Positions 31,595-39,826 of a DNA stretch of 64,000 nt are shown here, piece after piece. Source of the stretch: Nonomuraea corallina. GTDB lineage: Bacteria > Actinomycetota > Actinomycetes > Streptosporangiales > Streptosporangiaceae. Position 1 is the first letter of the stretch. Each line of letters begins with the position of its first letter. The notes below the pieces were generated by a model. The model was not told the origin of the DNA. It worked only from the letters and a program-made list of their open reading frames with translations, and ran no database searches. The position numbers and the translations under genes were made by a program. The stretch is from positions 1 to 64,000 of the forward strand of contig NZ_JAPNNL010000016.1 in NCBI RefSeq assembly GCF_027620315.1. The letters are read 5' to 3'.

Positions 31595-34258
31595 TTACAC
31601 CTCCTTCTGAAGGTCGTAGGTGACAGGCCGCACTGCGGATGCGGCCTCGAGGAACGGCAGGTGTCCCGGCTCTTCGCCCAGAACCGTGTGCAGGGCGAAC
31701 AGGACACCTGCCGAACCAGTCGAGAAATCCATGGAGAGCCGTAGCAGTTGGTCGCCCGGGAAGGCCAGGCCACCTCCGTACGGCAGTGCGTGCCAGCGCA
31801 GCCCCTTGACGTGGGCTTCCAGCACCTGAGCGGTGTCCGGCTCCGCCGGCACCCCGGCCAGCGCGGCGATGATGCCGGCGCGGCCGGTGAACAGGCCCGG
31901 CTGCACGAAGAACCCGGAGCGGGCCGCCTTGAGCAGGTCCGCGAGCGCGGCGGCGAGCGCCGGGTCGTCGCGGTGGGAAAGATAGCGGGCGAGCACCAGC
32001 GCGATGCCCGCAGAGCCCTCGTCCACGTACGGCAGCAGCCGCCAGCCCTGGTTCACCTGGAGCGAGCCGTCCTGGGCCTCCCGGCACCTGCGCAGGTCCT
32101 GCTGGAGCGCGGTCCGCGCCAGGTCGAGCAGCGACGGGTCGCCGGTGTGCTCGTACGCGTGCAGGAAGAGCAGGGCGGGGCCGCTGGAGCCGTACATGAG
32201 CCCGGCCCGCGGGTTGGTGCCGCCGCTGACCTCGGGAACGTCGTCGGGACCGCCGAGCCGGTCGGCGCAGATGTCGACCGCGCGCAGGCCGGCCTTGGTG
32301 AGCTCGGGCTCGCCGAGGTGCAGCAGGTTCAGCCCGATCCCGGCCAGTCCGGTGTGGAGCGCGGACTCCAGCCCTTCCCACTTCTCGCGCAGGCAGATGT
32401 CCACCACGTCCAGGGCGTCCTGCCGGTAGCCGAGCCGGTCCAGCACGTAGGCGATGCCGTGCAGTCCGTCGTACAGCCCGAGGCCCGATCCGGGGATCGG
32501 ACGCCGTGCCCGCTCGCGCAGCCAGTCGTCGTACTCGGGGAAGCGTCCGGCGCCGGTGACCGCCAGCGCGTACAGGACGCCGGCCGCGCCGTGGGCGAGG
32601 TTCAGGCCGCCGCCGGGGCGGAACTGCGCCACGTCGCCGGGGAACAGCCGGTCGTCGCGATCCGATGTCGCCGCGGCCGTGATGGCGCGGCGGAGCGCGT
32701 CACGCAGGTCCGGCCAGGGCGCGGAGCCGGGCATGGGCGGGTCCTCCGCCCCTGTCTCCTCCGCCCTCGTCCGGCCGCTGTCTGTCCGGCCGCCGTCGGT
32801 CGAGGCGGGCTCGGAGGGGGCGGGCTCGGAGGGGGCGGGCCTGGACGGGGCGCTGCCCATGATGGTGGCGGCGGCCTTCCTGGCCATGTCGCCCGTGCCC
32901 GGGAAGGTCTCCGCGACCAGCTCGCCGAGCTGCGCGACCTTCTTGGGAGAGAGCGGGAGCATGATCGTGCACTGGGGCGCGAACAGGCCCAGCCGCAGGC
33001 ACGCCATCGCGTACCTGTCGACGTCGGCCCCCTGCCGGTCGGGCGGCGCCACGAACGCCGGGTGAGCCAGCGCGGCCCGCGCCCCGTCGTCGGTCAGCGT
33101 GGCGACCTCGTAGTCGATGAGCACCACGCGCCCGTCCTCGGTCAGCAGGATGTTGTCCGGGTGCAGGTCGCCGAAGACGACGCCGCGCTCGTGCAGCGCC
33201 TCGATGGCCGCCTCCACCTGGTCGAGGGTGTCGAGCGCCCAGCGCGTGTAGGTGTCCAGGTCCTCGGCGTCGCAGGTCGCGCGGGTGAGCGGGTAGCGGT
33301 GCACCAGGCGCCGCTGCAGCGGGGTGCCGTCGACGAACTCCTGCACGAGGAAGTGGTGCTCGCCGACGGTGAAGTGGTCGCGCAGCTGGGGCGCCACGCC
33401 GAGGCCGGCCAGGCGCTCCAGGATGGCGCGCTCGTGCGCCAGCCGCGTCACCGCGTCCCTGCCGAGCGCGTCGAGGCCGGCGTGCGGCCTCGCCTCCTTC
33501 AGCACCACCTGGTCGCCGGTGTGCAGGTGCCGGGCGAGGTAGACGCCTCCGCCGTTGGAGAAGTGCAGCACCCGGTCGATCTCGTACGGCAGGTCGCTCA
33601 TGGTGACGGCGTTGCGCGCGGCCAGGTGCGGCTTGAGGAACTCGGGCAGCGTCGTCCACGGCGGCACGGAGAAGATGGCGCCGCGCACGTCGGGGACGAG
33701 TGTTCCGTCGCCGTCCTCGACGGCCAGCACCCGCTCGCCGCCGGACAGGCAGTGCCGCTCCGCGAAACCGCCGTACCTGACGAACAGCGGGCCTTTTCCG
33801 TAGCGCAGGTCGCTGAGGATGTAGGGGCCCTGGACGTCGCGCAGCAGCTCGTCCAGTTCTTTCAGGACGAGTTCGAGCTGCGCCTCGTCCCTCGGATAGA
33901 TCGTGATCAGTTTACCGCTGGAAGCGCGCGAGGCGGCCTTGGAATTCACCATGACCAGAACCGCGGGCCCCCGCAGGAACTTGAAGGGGATCATCCGGGG
34001 AATGCAGTAGTCATAAACTGCGGCAATCGCCTTCTCGGCGTCGTCGAGCCGGGCGGAAACGTGAATCTTCCATCCCTGCGCCGGCATCGGCGGCTCGTTG
34101 CCGGGAGCGTAGTAACACCAGGTCTCGGTGGTCTCGGATGACCAGCCGGCCGGCGCCGGGCGGTGCAGAATGGAGAAACCAGCATCGGCGGCCGTGCTGT
34201 GCTCAAGCGTGTCATAAAAATGACGATCCGCGAGGCAGTACAGCTCATACTGGTCCAT
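31595..34258 (-). CDS. Class III lanthipeptide synthetase LanKC (lyase-kinase-cyclase)
   Basis: 887 aa from ATG 34258, with GGAAGG 6 bases upstream. The N-terminal phosphothreonine/serine lyase-like region covers about residues 1-215 (YPRDEAQLELVLKELDELL). The kinase domain lies at about 230-450, with Lys in QVVLKEARPH, catalytic loop GVVFGDLHPDNILL and metal site LIDYEVATLT. A Pro/Glu/Ser-rich linker follows (APSEPAPSEPAST). The C-terminal LanC-like cyclase has GLYDGLHGIAYVL, HTGLAGIGLNLLHLG and PYVDEGSAGIAL but lacks the Cys/His zinc ligands, as is normal for class III. It phosphorylates and eliminates Ser/Thr in LanA and cyclises the product. It is the first gene of the operon. Confidence 0.95.
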   Translation of the reverse strand: MDQYELYCLADRHFYDTLEHSTAADAGFSILHRPAPAGWSSETTETWCYYAPGNEPPMPAQGWKIHVSARLDDAEKAIAAVYDYCIPRMIPFKFLRGPAVLVMVNSKAASRASSGKLITIYPRDEAQLELVLKELDELLRDVQGPYILSDLRYGKGPLFVRYGGFAERHCLSGGERVLAVEDGDGTLVPDVRGAIFSVPPWTTLPEFLKPHLAARNAVTMSDLPYEIDRVLHFSNGGGVYLARHLHTGDQVVLKEARPHAGLDALGRDAVTRLAHERAILERLAGLGVAPQLRDHFTVGEHHFLVQEFVDGTPLQRRLVHRYPLTRATCDAEDLDTYTRWALDTLDQVEAAIEALHERGVVFGDLHPDNILLTEDGRVVLIDYEVATLTDDGARAALAHPAFVAPPDRQGADVDRYAMACLRLGLFAPQCTIMLPLSPKKVAQLGELVAETFPGTGDMARKAAATIMGSAPSRPAPSEPAPSEPASTDGGRTDSGRTRAEETGAEDPPMPGSAPWPDLRDALRRAITAAATSDRDDRLFPGDVAQFRPGGGLNLAHGAAGVLYALAVTGAGRFPEYDDWLRERARRPIPGSGLGLYDGLHGIAYVLDRLGYRQDALDVVDICLREKWEGLESALHTGLAGIGLNLLHLGEPELTKAGLRAVDICADRLGGPDDVPEVSGGTNPRAGLMYGSSGPALLFLHAYEHTGDPSLLDLARTALQQDLRRCREAQDGSLQVNQGWRLLPYVDEGSAGIALVLARYLSHRDDPALAAALADLLKAARSGFFVQPGLFTGRAGIIAALAGVPAEPDTAQVLEAHVKGLRWHALPYGGGLAFPGDQLLRLSMDFSTGSAGVLFALHTVLGEEPGHLPFLEAASAVRPVTYDLQKEV

Positions 34259-34328
34259 CACGCGCCTTCCCGAAGAGGTCTACGCAAGAAGAATGGCGGC
34301 GCGCCGATATTTAGTCCAGATAACACGG

Positions 34329-34377
34329 GACACCACTACGGGGTGTCGAACACACTGCCCTATGTGCGTTTCGCACA
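34329..34377. promoter_or_regulatory. Two inverted repeats upstream of lanKC
   Basis: GACACC (34329-34334) pairs with GGTGTC (34342-34347) over a 7-base spacer. TGTGCG (34363-34368) pairs with CGCACA (34372-34377) over TTT. Both lie 70-120 bp upstream of the lanKC start in an AT-richer gap (34262-34540). They could be operators for the cluster or the terminator of the kinase gene upstream. Confidence 0.45.
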
Positions 34378-34540
34378 AATGGTTTCGGTAGAACGGCAAC
34401 AGTCATTTCCCGGCCGCGCCTGAAGGGCTCTGTGACCAGGGAGAAGGATCGGGGCGGCGCTCGTCACGCTCGCCTGCGGGCGCGGGTCGCGTCCGGCCGG
34501 CGGGGGCGTCGTCCCGGCCCCGCCGCGCCTCGGCGCGCCC

Positions 34541-35698
34541 TCAGTTGCTGCGCGGGATGCGGATCTGGAAGAGGAAGCTGCCGCCGCGTAAGGTCGTCGT
34601 CTCCAGCGCGCCGCCGAGCACCGCGATGCGTTCGGTCAGGTTGATCAGCCCCTGCCCGCCGTCCTTCGGGTAATAGGGCTGGAGGACTCCGTCGTTCCTG
34701 ATCGACAGGCTCACGAGCCGGTCCTGTTCGAGCAGCTGGATCGCGCACTCGCGGGCGGTGGCGTGCCGCAGCACGTTGGTCACGCCCTCGCGCAGCGCGT
34801 GGGTGAGCGCCTCGCCCACCTCGCGTGACAGGTCGCGGCACGAGACCCGCATCTGGCAGCGGATCCCCACCGACTCCAGCAGGGCCCGCGCCGAGCTCAG
34901 CTCGTTCTCCAGCGAGGAGCGCTGCTCGCCGTGGGCGACGGCGCGCACGTCGGAGGCCAGGGCGCGCAGCAGCGCCAGCGTCTCGTCCAGTTCCTGTTCG
35001 GCCTTCTCGTCGTGCTCGTGCACGAGCCGCTGGACGAGTTGCGCCTTCAGGACCAGGACGGTGAGCCGATGGCCGACCAGGTCGTGCAGGTCCCTGGTGA
35101 AGCGGCGGCGTTCCTGGACCACCGCGCGATGGATCACGTCACTGCGCGTGGCCGACAGGCGGTGGGCCTGCCCGGCCAGGCTGACCAGGGTGAACTCCAC
35201 CAGGCCGAGCAGCGGCGCGGTGACGGCCCAGCCGACGTCGCTCAGCGCCCCTGAGGGGGTCGCGAGGAACACCGGCCCGCAGACCAGGGACAGGAGAGCC
35301 AGGGCGAACGACCGCATCTGGTGGGCCGCCAGCAGCAGGGCCCCGGACAGCAGCGCCGACACCGGGATCCAGGTCGCTCCGACGAACGTCCACGGCAGGT
35401 AGGTCAGCCACGCCTGGATCGCGATCAGCCACCATCCGACGCCCTTGCGGGTGAGGATGCCCAGCACGAACCGGGCGTGCACCGCAAGGAGAACGAGCAG
35501 GACCGCCGAGCCCTCAAGGAGGTATCCGGTGTCCGCCAGCCCCCGGTGAACCGGCACCGTCAACGCCGGCACCCCGGCCATCAGGCCGAGGGTGCCCAGC
35601 ATGAGCGGCGAGGAAGGCACCGTGGCCAGGGAACGCGATCGGCGCGCGAACCAGCTATCTGTTCCGTCCACCCGTCCCCCCGCAATTGCCTCGGTCAT
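34541..35698 (-). CDS. DesK-like sensor histidine kinase
   Basis: 385 aa. The N-terminal half has four to five hydrophobic helices (LMLGTLGLMAGVPALTVPV, YLLEGSAVLLVLLAV, MRSFALALLSLVCGPVFLA and others) with no large extracytoplasmic domain. A HisKA_3 dimerisation helix RRRFTRDLHDLVGHRLTVLVLKAQLVQRL follows (phospho-acceptor His in DLHD). The HATPase_c domain has ALREGVTNVLRHA and GGQGLINLTERIAVLGG. This matches DesK-type kinases that pair with NarL-family regulators. It is transcribed toward lanKC and separated from it by 282 bp. No adjacent regulator gene exists; the nearest candidate partner is at 25202. Confidence 0.85.
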   Translation of the reverse strand: MTEAIAGGRVDGTDSWFARRSRSLATVPSSPLMLGTLGLMAGVPALTVPVHRGLADTGYLLEGSAVLLVLLAVHARFVLGILTRKGVGWWLIAIQAWLTYLPWTFVGATWIPVSALLSGALLLAAHQMRSFALALLSLVCGPVFLATPSGALSDVGWAVTAPLLGLVEFTLVSLAGQAHRLSATRSDVIHRAVVQERRRFTRDLHDLVGHRLTVLVLKAQLVQRLVHEHDEKAEQELDETLALLRALASDVRAVAHGEQRSSLENELSSARALLESVGIRCQMRVSCRDLSREVGEALTHALREGVTNVLRHATARECAIQLLEQDRLVSLSIRNDGVLQPYYPKDGGQGLINLTERIAVLGGALETTTLRGGSFLFQIRIPRSN

Positions 35699-36466
35699 AC
35701 CGGACGCGTCCCATCGCGAAAGCCTAATGCCCGACTCACCCTTCCAATCGACCCGATCGTTCTGCCCCTGTAAAGCACGTGACGGACATTCGACACGGCC
35801 CCGTTACCGTGATCAGAACATTTCAGGACATATAGATACCTGCCAGGGCTACATGGGATTGGGTGAAAGTTCCTCGCGTCTGTCTCGAATGGCAGGCGAT
35901 CGGACCAAGTGTCACCCCAGGGCGGCCGCGGTGCCCGGCCACCGCGACACGGACGGACCCGCCGCACGGCCTGCTCGCGGGCGAGGAGATGTTCCGCCGT
36001 CGCCGCGGGAGCGCGTGTCCTGCCCGGTCTCTCCGTCCGTCAGGCCGCACGCCGCCGGCCGTGGTGGCCGCCGGCGGCATGGCGTTCGGGACCGGGAGCG
36101 GCCTTTCTCGCCGACGTGCGCCGGCCTTCCTTCTCATTCTTCGTACGGCCTCATGACGCGCCTGCGCCCGGCATGGACACCGGGTCCGCGCGAAGCCGCC
36201 GACCGATAACACGGTATTCGGTGGGCCTATTTCATGAGCTGGGACTTCTCACGCAATAGTCACCCTAATGCCAGAACTTATCCACATATGTGACAGCGTC
36301 GCCCAGCATGTCGCAGCTCTTTCGTGAAAGCCCTTAAGCATCCGCATACCGGAATAACGGCCCGCCGAATAAGCCGGTCGCCTATGCGCACGAACGGCCG
36401 GTGCCGCCGGGAGCGAGGCGGCCGGTGTGGCCGGGAAGTGTCGGTGCCGCCTTCTAAGCTGTGCGC
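35699..36466. other. Large intergenic region, no supported gene
   Basis: About 770 bp between the divergent kinase and polX genes. Frames present on both strands show arginine-rich shadow translations without a domain. From about 36200 to 36370 the GC content drops visibly. Just before polX a TAAGCT box suggests a leaderless promoter. Confidence 0.5.
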
Positions 36467-38149
36467 ATGGCACGGGCAAACGAGGAGGCGGCCGCCGCCC
36501 TCCAGGAGTACGCGGAGCTGTTCGCGCTGACCGGCGGCGACGCCTTCCGGGTGCGGAGCTACCAGAAGGCCGCCAAGGCGATCGCGGGCTTCCCCGAGGA
36601 CATCGCCACGGTCGAGGTGCGCAGCGTGCCCGGGGTGGGCGAGGCGATCGCGAAGAAGATGGAGGAGTTCCTGCGGCGCGGGAGCTTCCGCCAGCTCGAC
36701 GACCTGCGCGGCCGGGTGCCGGAGGGGGTGCGGCGGCTGACCCGGGTGCCGACGCTGGGCCCGAAGACGGCGATCATGCTCTACGAGGAGTTCGGCATCG
36801 ACTCGCCCGACGCCCTCGGCGAGGCGATCACCGCCGGCCGCCTCGACGGGGTCAAGGGGCTCGGCCCGAAGACGCTGGCCAACCTGCAGAAGGGCATCGA
36901 GCAGCTGGAGCAGTCCGGCCGCCGGGTCCACATCGGCGTCGCCATGGCCCTGGCCGAGCAGGTGATGGCCTCCCTGGAGGCCGAGCGCATCGCGTACGCG
37001 GGGTCGCTGCGCCGGATGCGCGACACGATCGGCGACATCGACATCCTGGCCGTGGCGCCCGAGTCGATCATGTCGGAGTTCCGCGCCCAGCCGTACGTCG
37101 CCGAGGTGATCGCCGCGGGCGAGAAGAAGACGTCCGTCCGCACCACCTCGGGCATGCAGGTCGACCTGCGCGTGGTGCCCGCGGAGTCGTGGGGCGCGGC
37201 GATGCAGTACTTCACCGGCTCCAAGGAGCACAACGTCGCCATCCGGGAGATGGCGGTCAAGAAGGGCTGGAAGCTCTCCGAGTACGGCCTGTTCGAGGGC
37301 GAGCGCGTGATCGCCACGGAGTCCGAGGAGGAGATCTACGCGGCGCTCGGCATGCAGTACGTACCGCCGCCGATGCGCGAGGACGGCGGCGAGGTGAAGG
37401 CGGCGCTGGCCGGCGAGCTGCCCGTCCTGGTGGAGCTGTCCGACCTGCGCGGCGACCTCCACACCCACACCGATCTCACCGACGGCATCGCCTCGCTGGA
37501 GGACATGGTGGCGGCGGGCGCCGCCCTGGGCTACTCCTACTACGCGGTCACCGACCACGCGCCCGACCTGGCGATGCAGCGGATGACCCTCGACAAGGCG
37601 CTGGAGCAGCGCGGGCGGGTGGCCGAGCTGCAGAAGCGCCACCCCGGCATGCGGCTGCTGCACGGCACCGAGCTCAACATCGCCCCCGACGGCTCGGTCG
37701 ACTGGCCGGGCGAGGTCCTCCGGGGCTTCGACGTGTGCGTGGCCTCGGTCCACTCCCACTTCACGATGAGCCGCGACGAGATGACCCGCCGCTTCATCGC
37801 CGCCTGCGAGAACCCGTACGTCGACATCATCGGCCACCCGACCACCCGCAAGATCGGCAAGCGCGGCATGGTCGACGCCGACTGGGACGCCGTCTTCCGC
37901 GCCGCGGCCCGCACGGGCACCGCGATGGAGATCGACTCCTACCCCGACCGCTCCGACCTGCCGTCCGACCTGGTCCGGCTGGCCAAGCACCACGGGGTCA
38001 AGTTCTCGATCGACAGCGACTCCCACGCGATCCCCCACCTGGCGCACCAGCGGTTCGGCGTCGGCATCGCGCAGCGGGCGTGGCTGACGAGCGACGACGT
38101 CATCAACACCTGGCCGCTGGACCGGCTGCTGACGTTCCTGGGACGCTGA
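36467..38149 (+). CDS. polX: Family X DNA polymerase with PHP domain (PolX)
   Basis: 560 aa. The N-terminal 8-kDa/HhH region carries FRVRSYQKAAKAIAGFP, VPGVGEAIAKKMEEFL and VPTLGPKTAIMLYEEFG. The polymerase active site is IGDIDILAV with the paired Asp residues, and the third Asp lies in MQVDLRVV. The C-terminal PHP phosphoesterase domain starts DLHTHTDLTDG and continues with YAVTDHAPDL, HGTELNIAPDG, ASVHSHFTM, IIGHPTTR and DSDSHAIPHL, so all metal ligands appear present. It is a gap-filling repair polymerase with exonuclease/AP-lyase-like activities. A TAAGCT -10 box just upstream of the ATG implies a leaderless transcript. It is monocistronic. Confidence 0.93.
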   Translation: MARANEEAAAALQEYAELFALTGGDAFRVRSYQKAAKAIAGFPEDIATVEVRSVPGVGEAIAKKMEEFLRRGSFRQLDDLRGRVPEGVRRLTRVPTLGPKTAIMLYEEFGIDSPDALGEAITAGRLDGVKGLGPKTLANLQKGIEQLEQSGRRVHIGVAMALAEQVMASLEAERIAYAGSLRRMRDTIGDIDILAVAPESIMSEFRAQPYVAEVIAAGEKKTSVRTTSGMQVDLRVVPAESWGAAMQYFTGSKEHNVAIREMAVKKGWKLSEYGLFEGERVIATESEEEIYAALGMQYVPPPMREDGGEVKAALAGELPVLVELSDLRGDLHTHTDLTDGIASLEDMVAAGAALGYSYYAVTDHAPDLAMQRMTLDKALEQRGRVAELQKRHPGMRLLHGTELNIAPDGSVDWPGEVLRGFDVCVASVHSHFTMSRDEMTRRFIAACENPYVDIIGHPTTRKIGKRGMVDADWDAVFRAAARTGTAMEIDSYPDRSDLPSDLVRLAKHHGVKFSIDSDSHAIPHLAHQRFGVGIAQRAWLTSDDVINTWPLDRLLTFLGR

Positions 38150-38303
38150 CCTCGGCCCGCCCTCGGGCCGGTCAGCTTCCGGGTAAAGGGCGGCGCGCCT
38201 GCGTGACATCCGGCGGCCGGGTGCGGTGACGGGAGCCTTTTCCGTCATGGTTTTCGGGGGGCCTTGTCGTGATGCTGCAGAAATCGGATTATCTACCGGT
38301 CTA

Positions 38304-38371
38304 GAACCGTTCACCTGCCGGTGATCGGGGTATGTCCCGGTGGTATCCGGCTGGAACGATCCACCTGCCGG
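38304..38371. repeat. Direct repeat upstream of the molybdoenzyme gene
   Basis: GAAC-nn-TnCACCTGCCGG-type segments at 38304-38321 and 38354-38371, 50 bp apart, share 15 of 18 bases. They lie 45-110 bp upstream of the sulfite-oxidase-like gene and could be regulator half-sites. The rest of the 266-bp gap has no gene. Confidence 0.5.
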
Positions 38372-38416
38372 CTCCCCTCATACGCCTGTAGTGACATATC
38401 CGGGAGGTGAAGGCGG

Positions 38417-39685
38417 TTGAGGGGGACCTTGGGCGCGATCGTCAAACCGCTGCCCGCCCACCTGTTCATCCGGCATGCCGCCGACGCCGAGCACGGCTGG
38501 GACAGCGGCGATCCTCCGGCGGGCGCGTTCGGCCCGGACGCCGGAGCGGAGTTCCTCCCGGACGACACCTCAGGGCACGCGGCGGACGCGGCCCGGGCCG
38601 GAGCCGGGCACATGACGGGTGACGCGGCGTCGGCCGACGACGCCGGGCACGCGATGGATGACGTGGCCGGGGGCGCCGCCGGCGAGGGGACGCTCGGGAG
38701 CGGGAACGCCGAGATGCGCTGGGAGAGCATGGCCGGGCAGGGCTACCACACGCCCACCGACCGGTTCTTCGTGCGCCACCACACCTTCACGCCACTGATC
38801 GACGCGGCGACGTGGCGGCTGCGGGTGGAGGGCCACGGGGTGCGGCGGCGGGCCGAGTTCGGCTACGACGAACTGCTCGCCATGCCGGCCCGCACCGTCG
38901 ACGCCGCCATCGAGTGCGCGGGCAACGGCCGGCGCTTCTACGCGACCCAGCAGGGCATGGCCGCCCCCGGGACGCAGTGGGGGCTCGGCGCCATCGGGGT
39001 GGCCCGGTGGCGCGGCGTGCCGCTGAGCGAGGTGCTGCGCGAGGCGGGGGTGCGCGACGAGGCGGTGGACGTGGTGGCGGCGGGCCTGGACGCACCCTTC
39101 GAACGGTACGGGCGGGTACGCCGCCCGCTGCCCGTGTGGAAAGCCATGGACGACGTGCTGGTGGCCTACGAGATGAATGGTGAGCCGCTTTTGCCGGACC
39201 ATGGTTTTCCGGCCCGGCTGGTGGTTCCCGGCTGGGCCGGAATCGCGTCGATCAAATGGCTCGGCGAAATCGAGGTCTGCACGACCGCCGCATTCACGCC
39301 GTGGAACACCGTCTTTTATCGCGGCGTGATCCGGCAGCCGGTGAAGAGCGCTTTCGAACTCGCCTGGGACGCCCGGCTGCCCGTCGGCGAGCCGGTGGTG
39401 CTGCGCGGGCGGTCATGGTCGGGCCGGGGGCGGATCGTCCGGGTGCAGGTCAGCTTCGACGGCGGTTGGAGCTGGCACGACGCCGATCATCGGGGGCAGC
39501 ACCTGGTCGGGGCGTGGTTGCCGTGGCATGTGACGTGGGTGCCCGAGCACCGCGGGCCGCAGGTGCTCATGGCCCGCGCGACCGACGAGTCGGGCATCAC
39601 GCAGCCGCTCGTCACCGCCTGGCATCCGGCCGGCTATCACTTCGACGCGGTCGTGCACCATCCCATTCACGGGGTGCGTGGTTAG
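38417..39685 (+). CDS. Sulfite-oxidase-like molybdopterin oxidoreductase
   Basis: 422 aa from a TTG start with GGGAGGTGAAGG upstream. The molybdopterin domain shows HTPTDRFFVRHHT, VDAAIECAGNGRRFY (the Cys that ligates Mo), GAIGVARWRGVPLSEVL, GFPARLVVPGWAGIASIKWLGEIEV and the C-terminal dimerisation domain VQVSFDGGWSWHDADH. It oxidises sulfite or a related substrate, probably in the cytoplasm; no Tat signal is visible. Between residues about 25 and 98 lies an Ala/Asp/Gly/His-rich low-complexity insert absent from ordinary relatives, where the N-terminal H-x-x-x-x-x-A-E segment normally joins AEMRWESM directly. Confidence 0.82.
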   Translation: MRGTLGAIVKPLPAHLFIRHAADAEHGWDSGDPPAGAFGPDAGAEFLPDDTSGHAADAARAGAGHMTGDAASADDAGHAMDDVAGGAAGEGTLGSGNAEMRWESMAGQGYHTPTDRFFVRHHTFTPLIDAATWRLRVEGHGVRRRAEFGYDELLAMPARTVDAAIECAGNGRRFYATQQGMAAPGTQWGLGAIGVARWRGVPLSEVLREAGVRDEAVDVVAAGLDAPFERYGRVRRPLPVWKAMDDVLVAYEMNGEPLLPDHGFPARLVVPGWAGIASIKWLGEIEVCTTAAFTPWNTVFYRGVIRQPVKSAFELAWDARLPVGEPVVLRGRSWSGRGRIVRVQVSFDGGWSWHDADHRGQHLVGAWLPWHVTWVPEHRGPQVLMARATDESGITQPLVTAWHPAGYHFDAVVHHPIHGVRG

Positions 39686-39826
39686 AGAAATGTCACGCGT
39701 CTCGACTGAGCCGGGTAATCGCGCACGGCCCGCGCAGGCCGTGAAATTCATCTGGAAGACTCGCGCAGAAACGTCAGGGAAATGCCTTCGTGCCATGCTG
39801 ACCACGTCCCAGGGAAGGGAGAGCAG

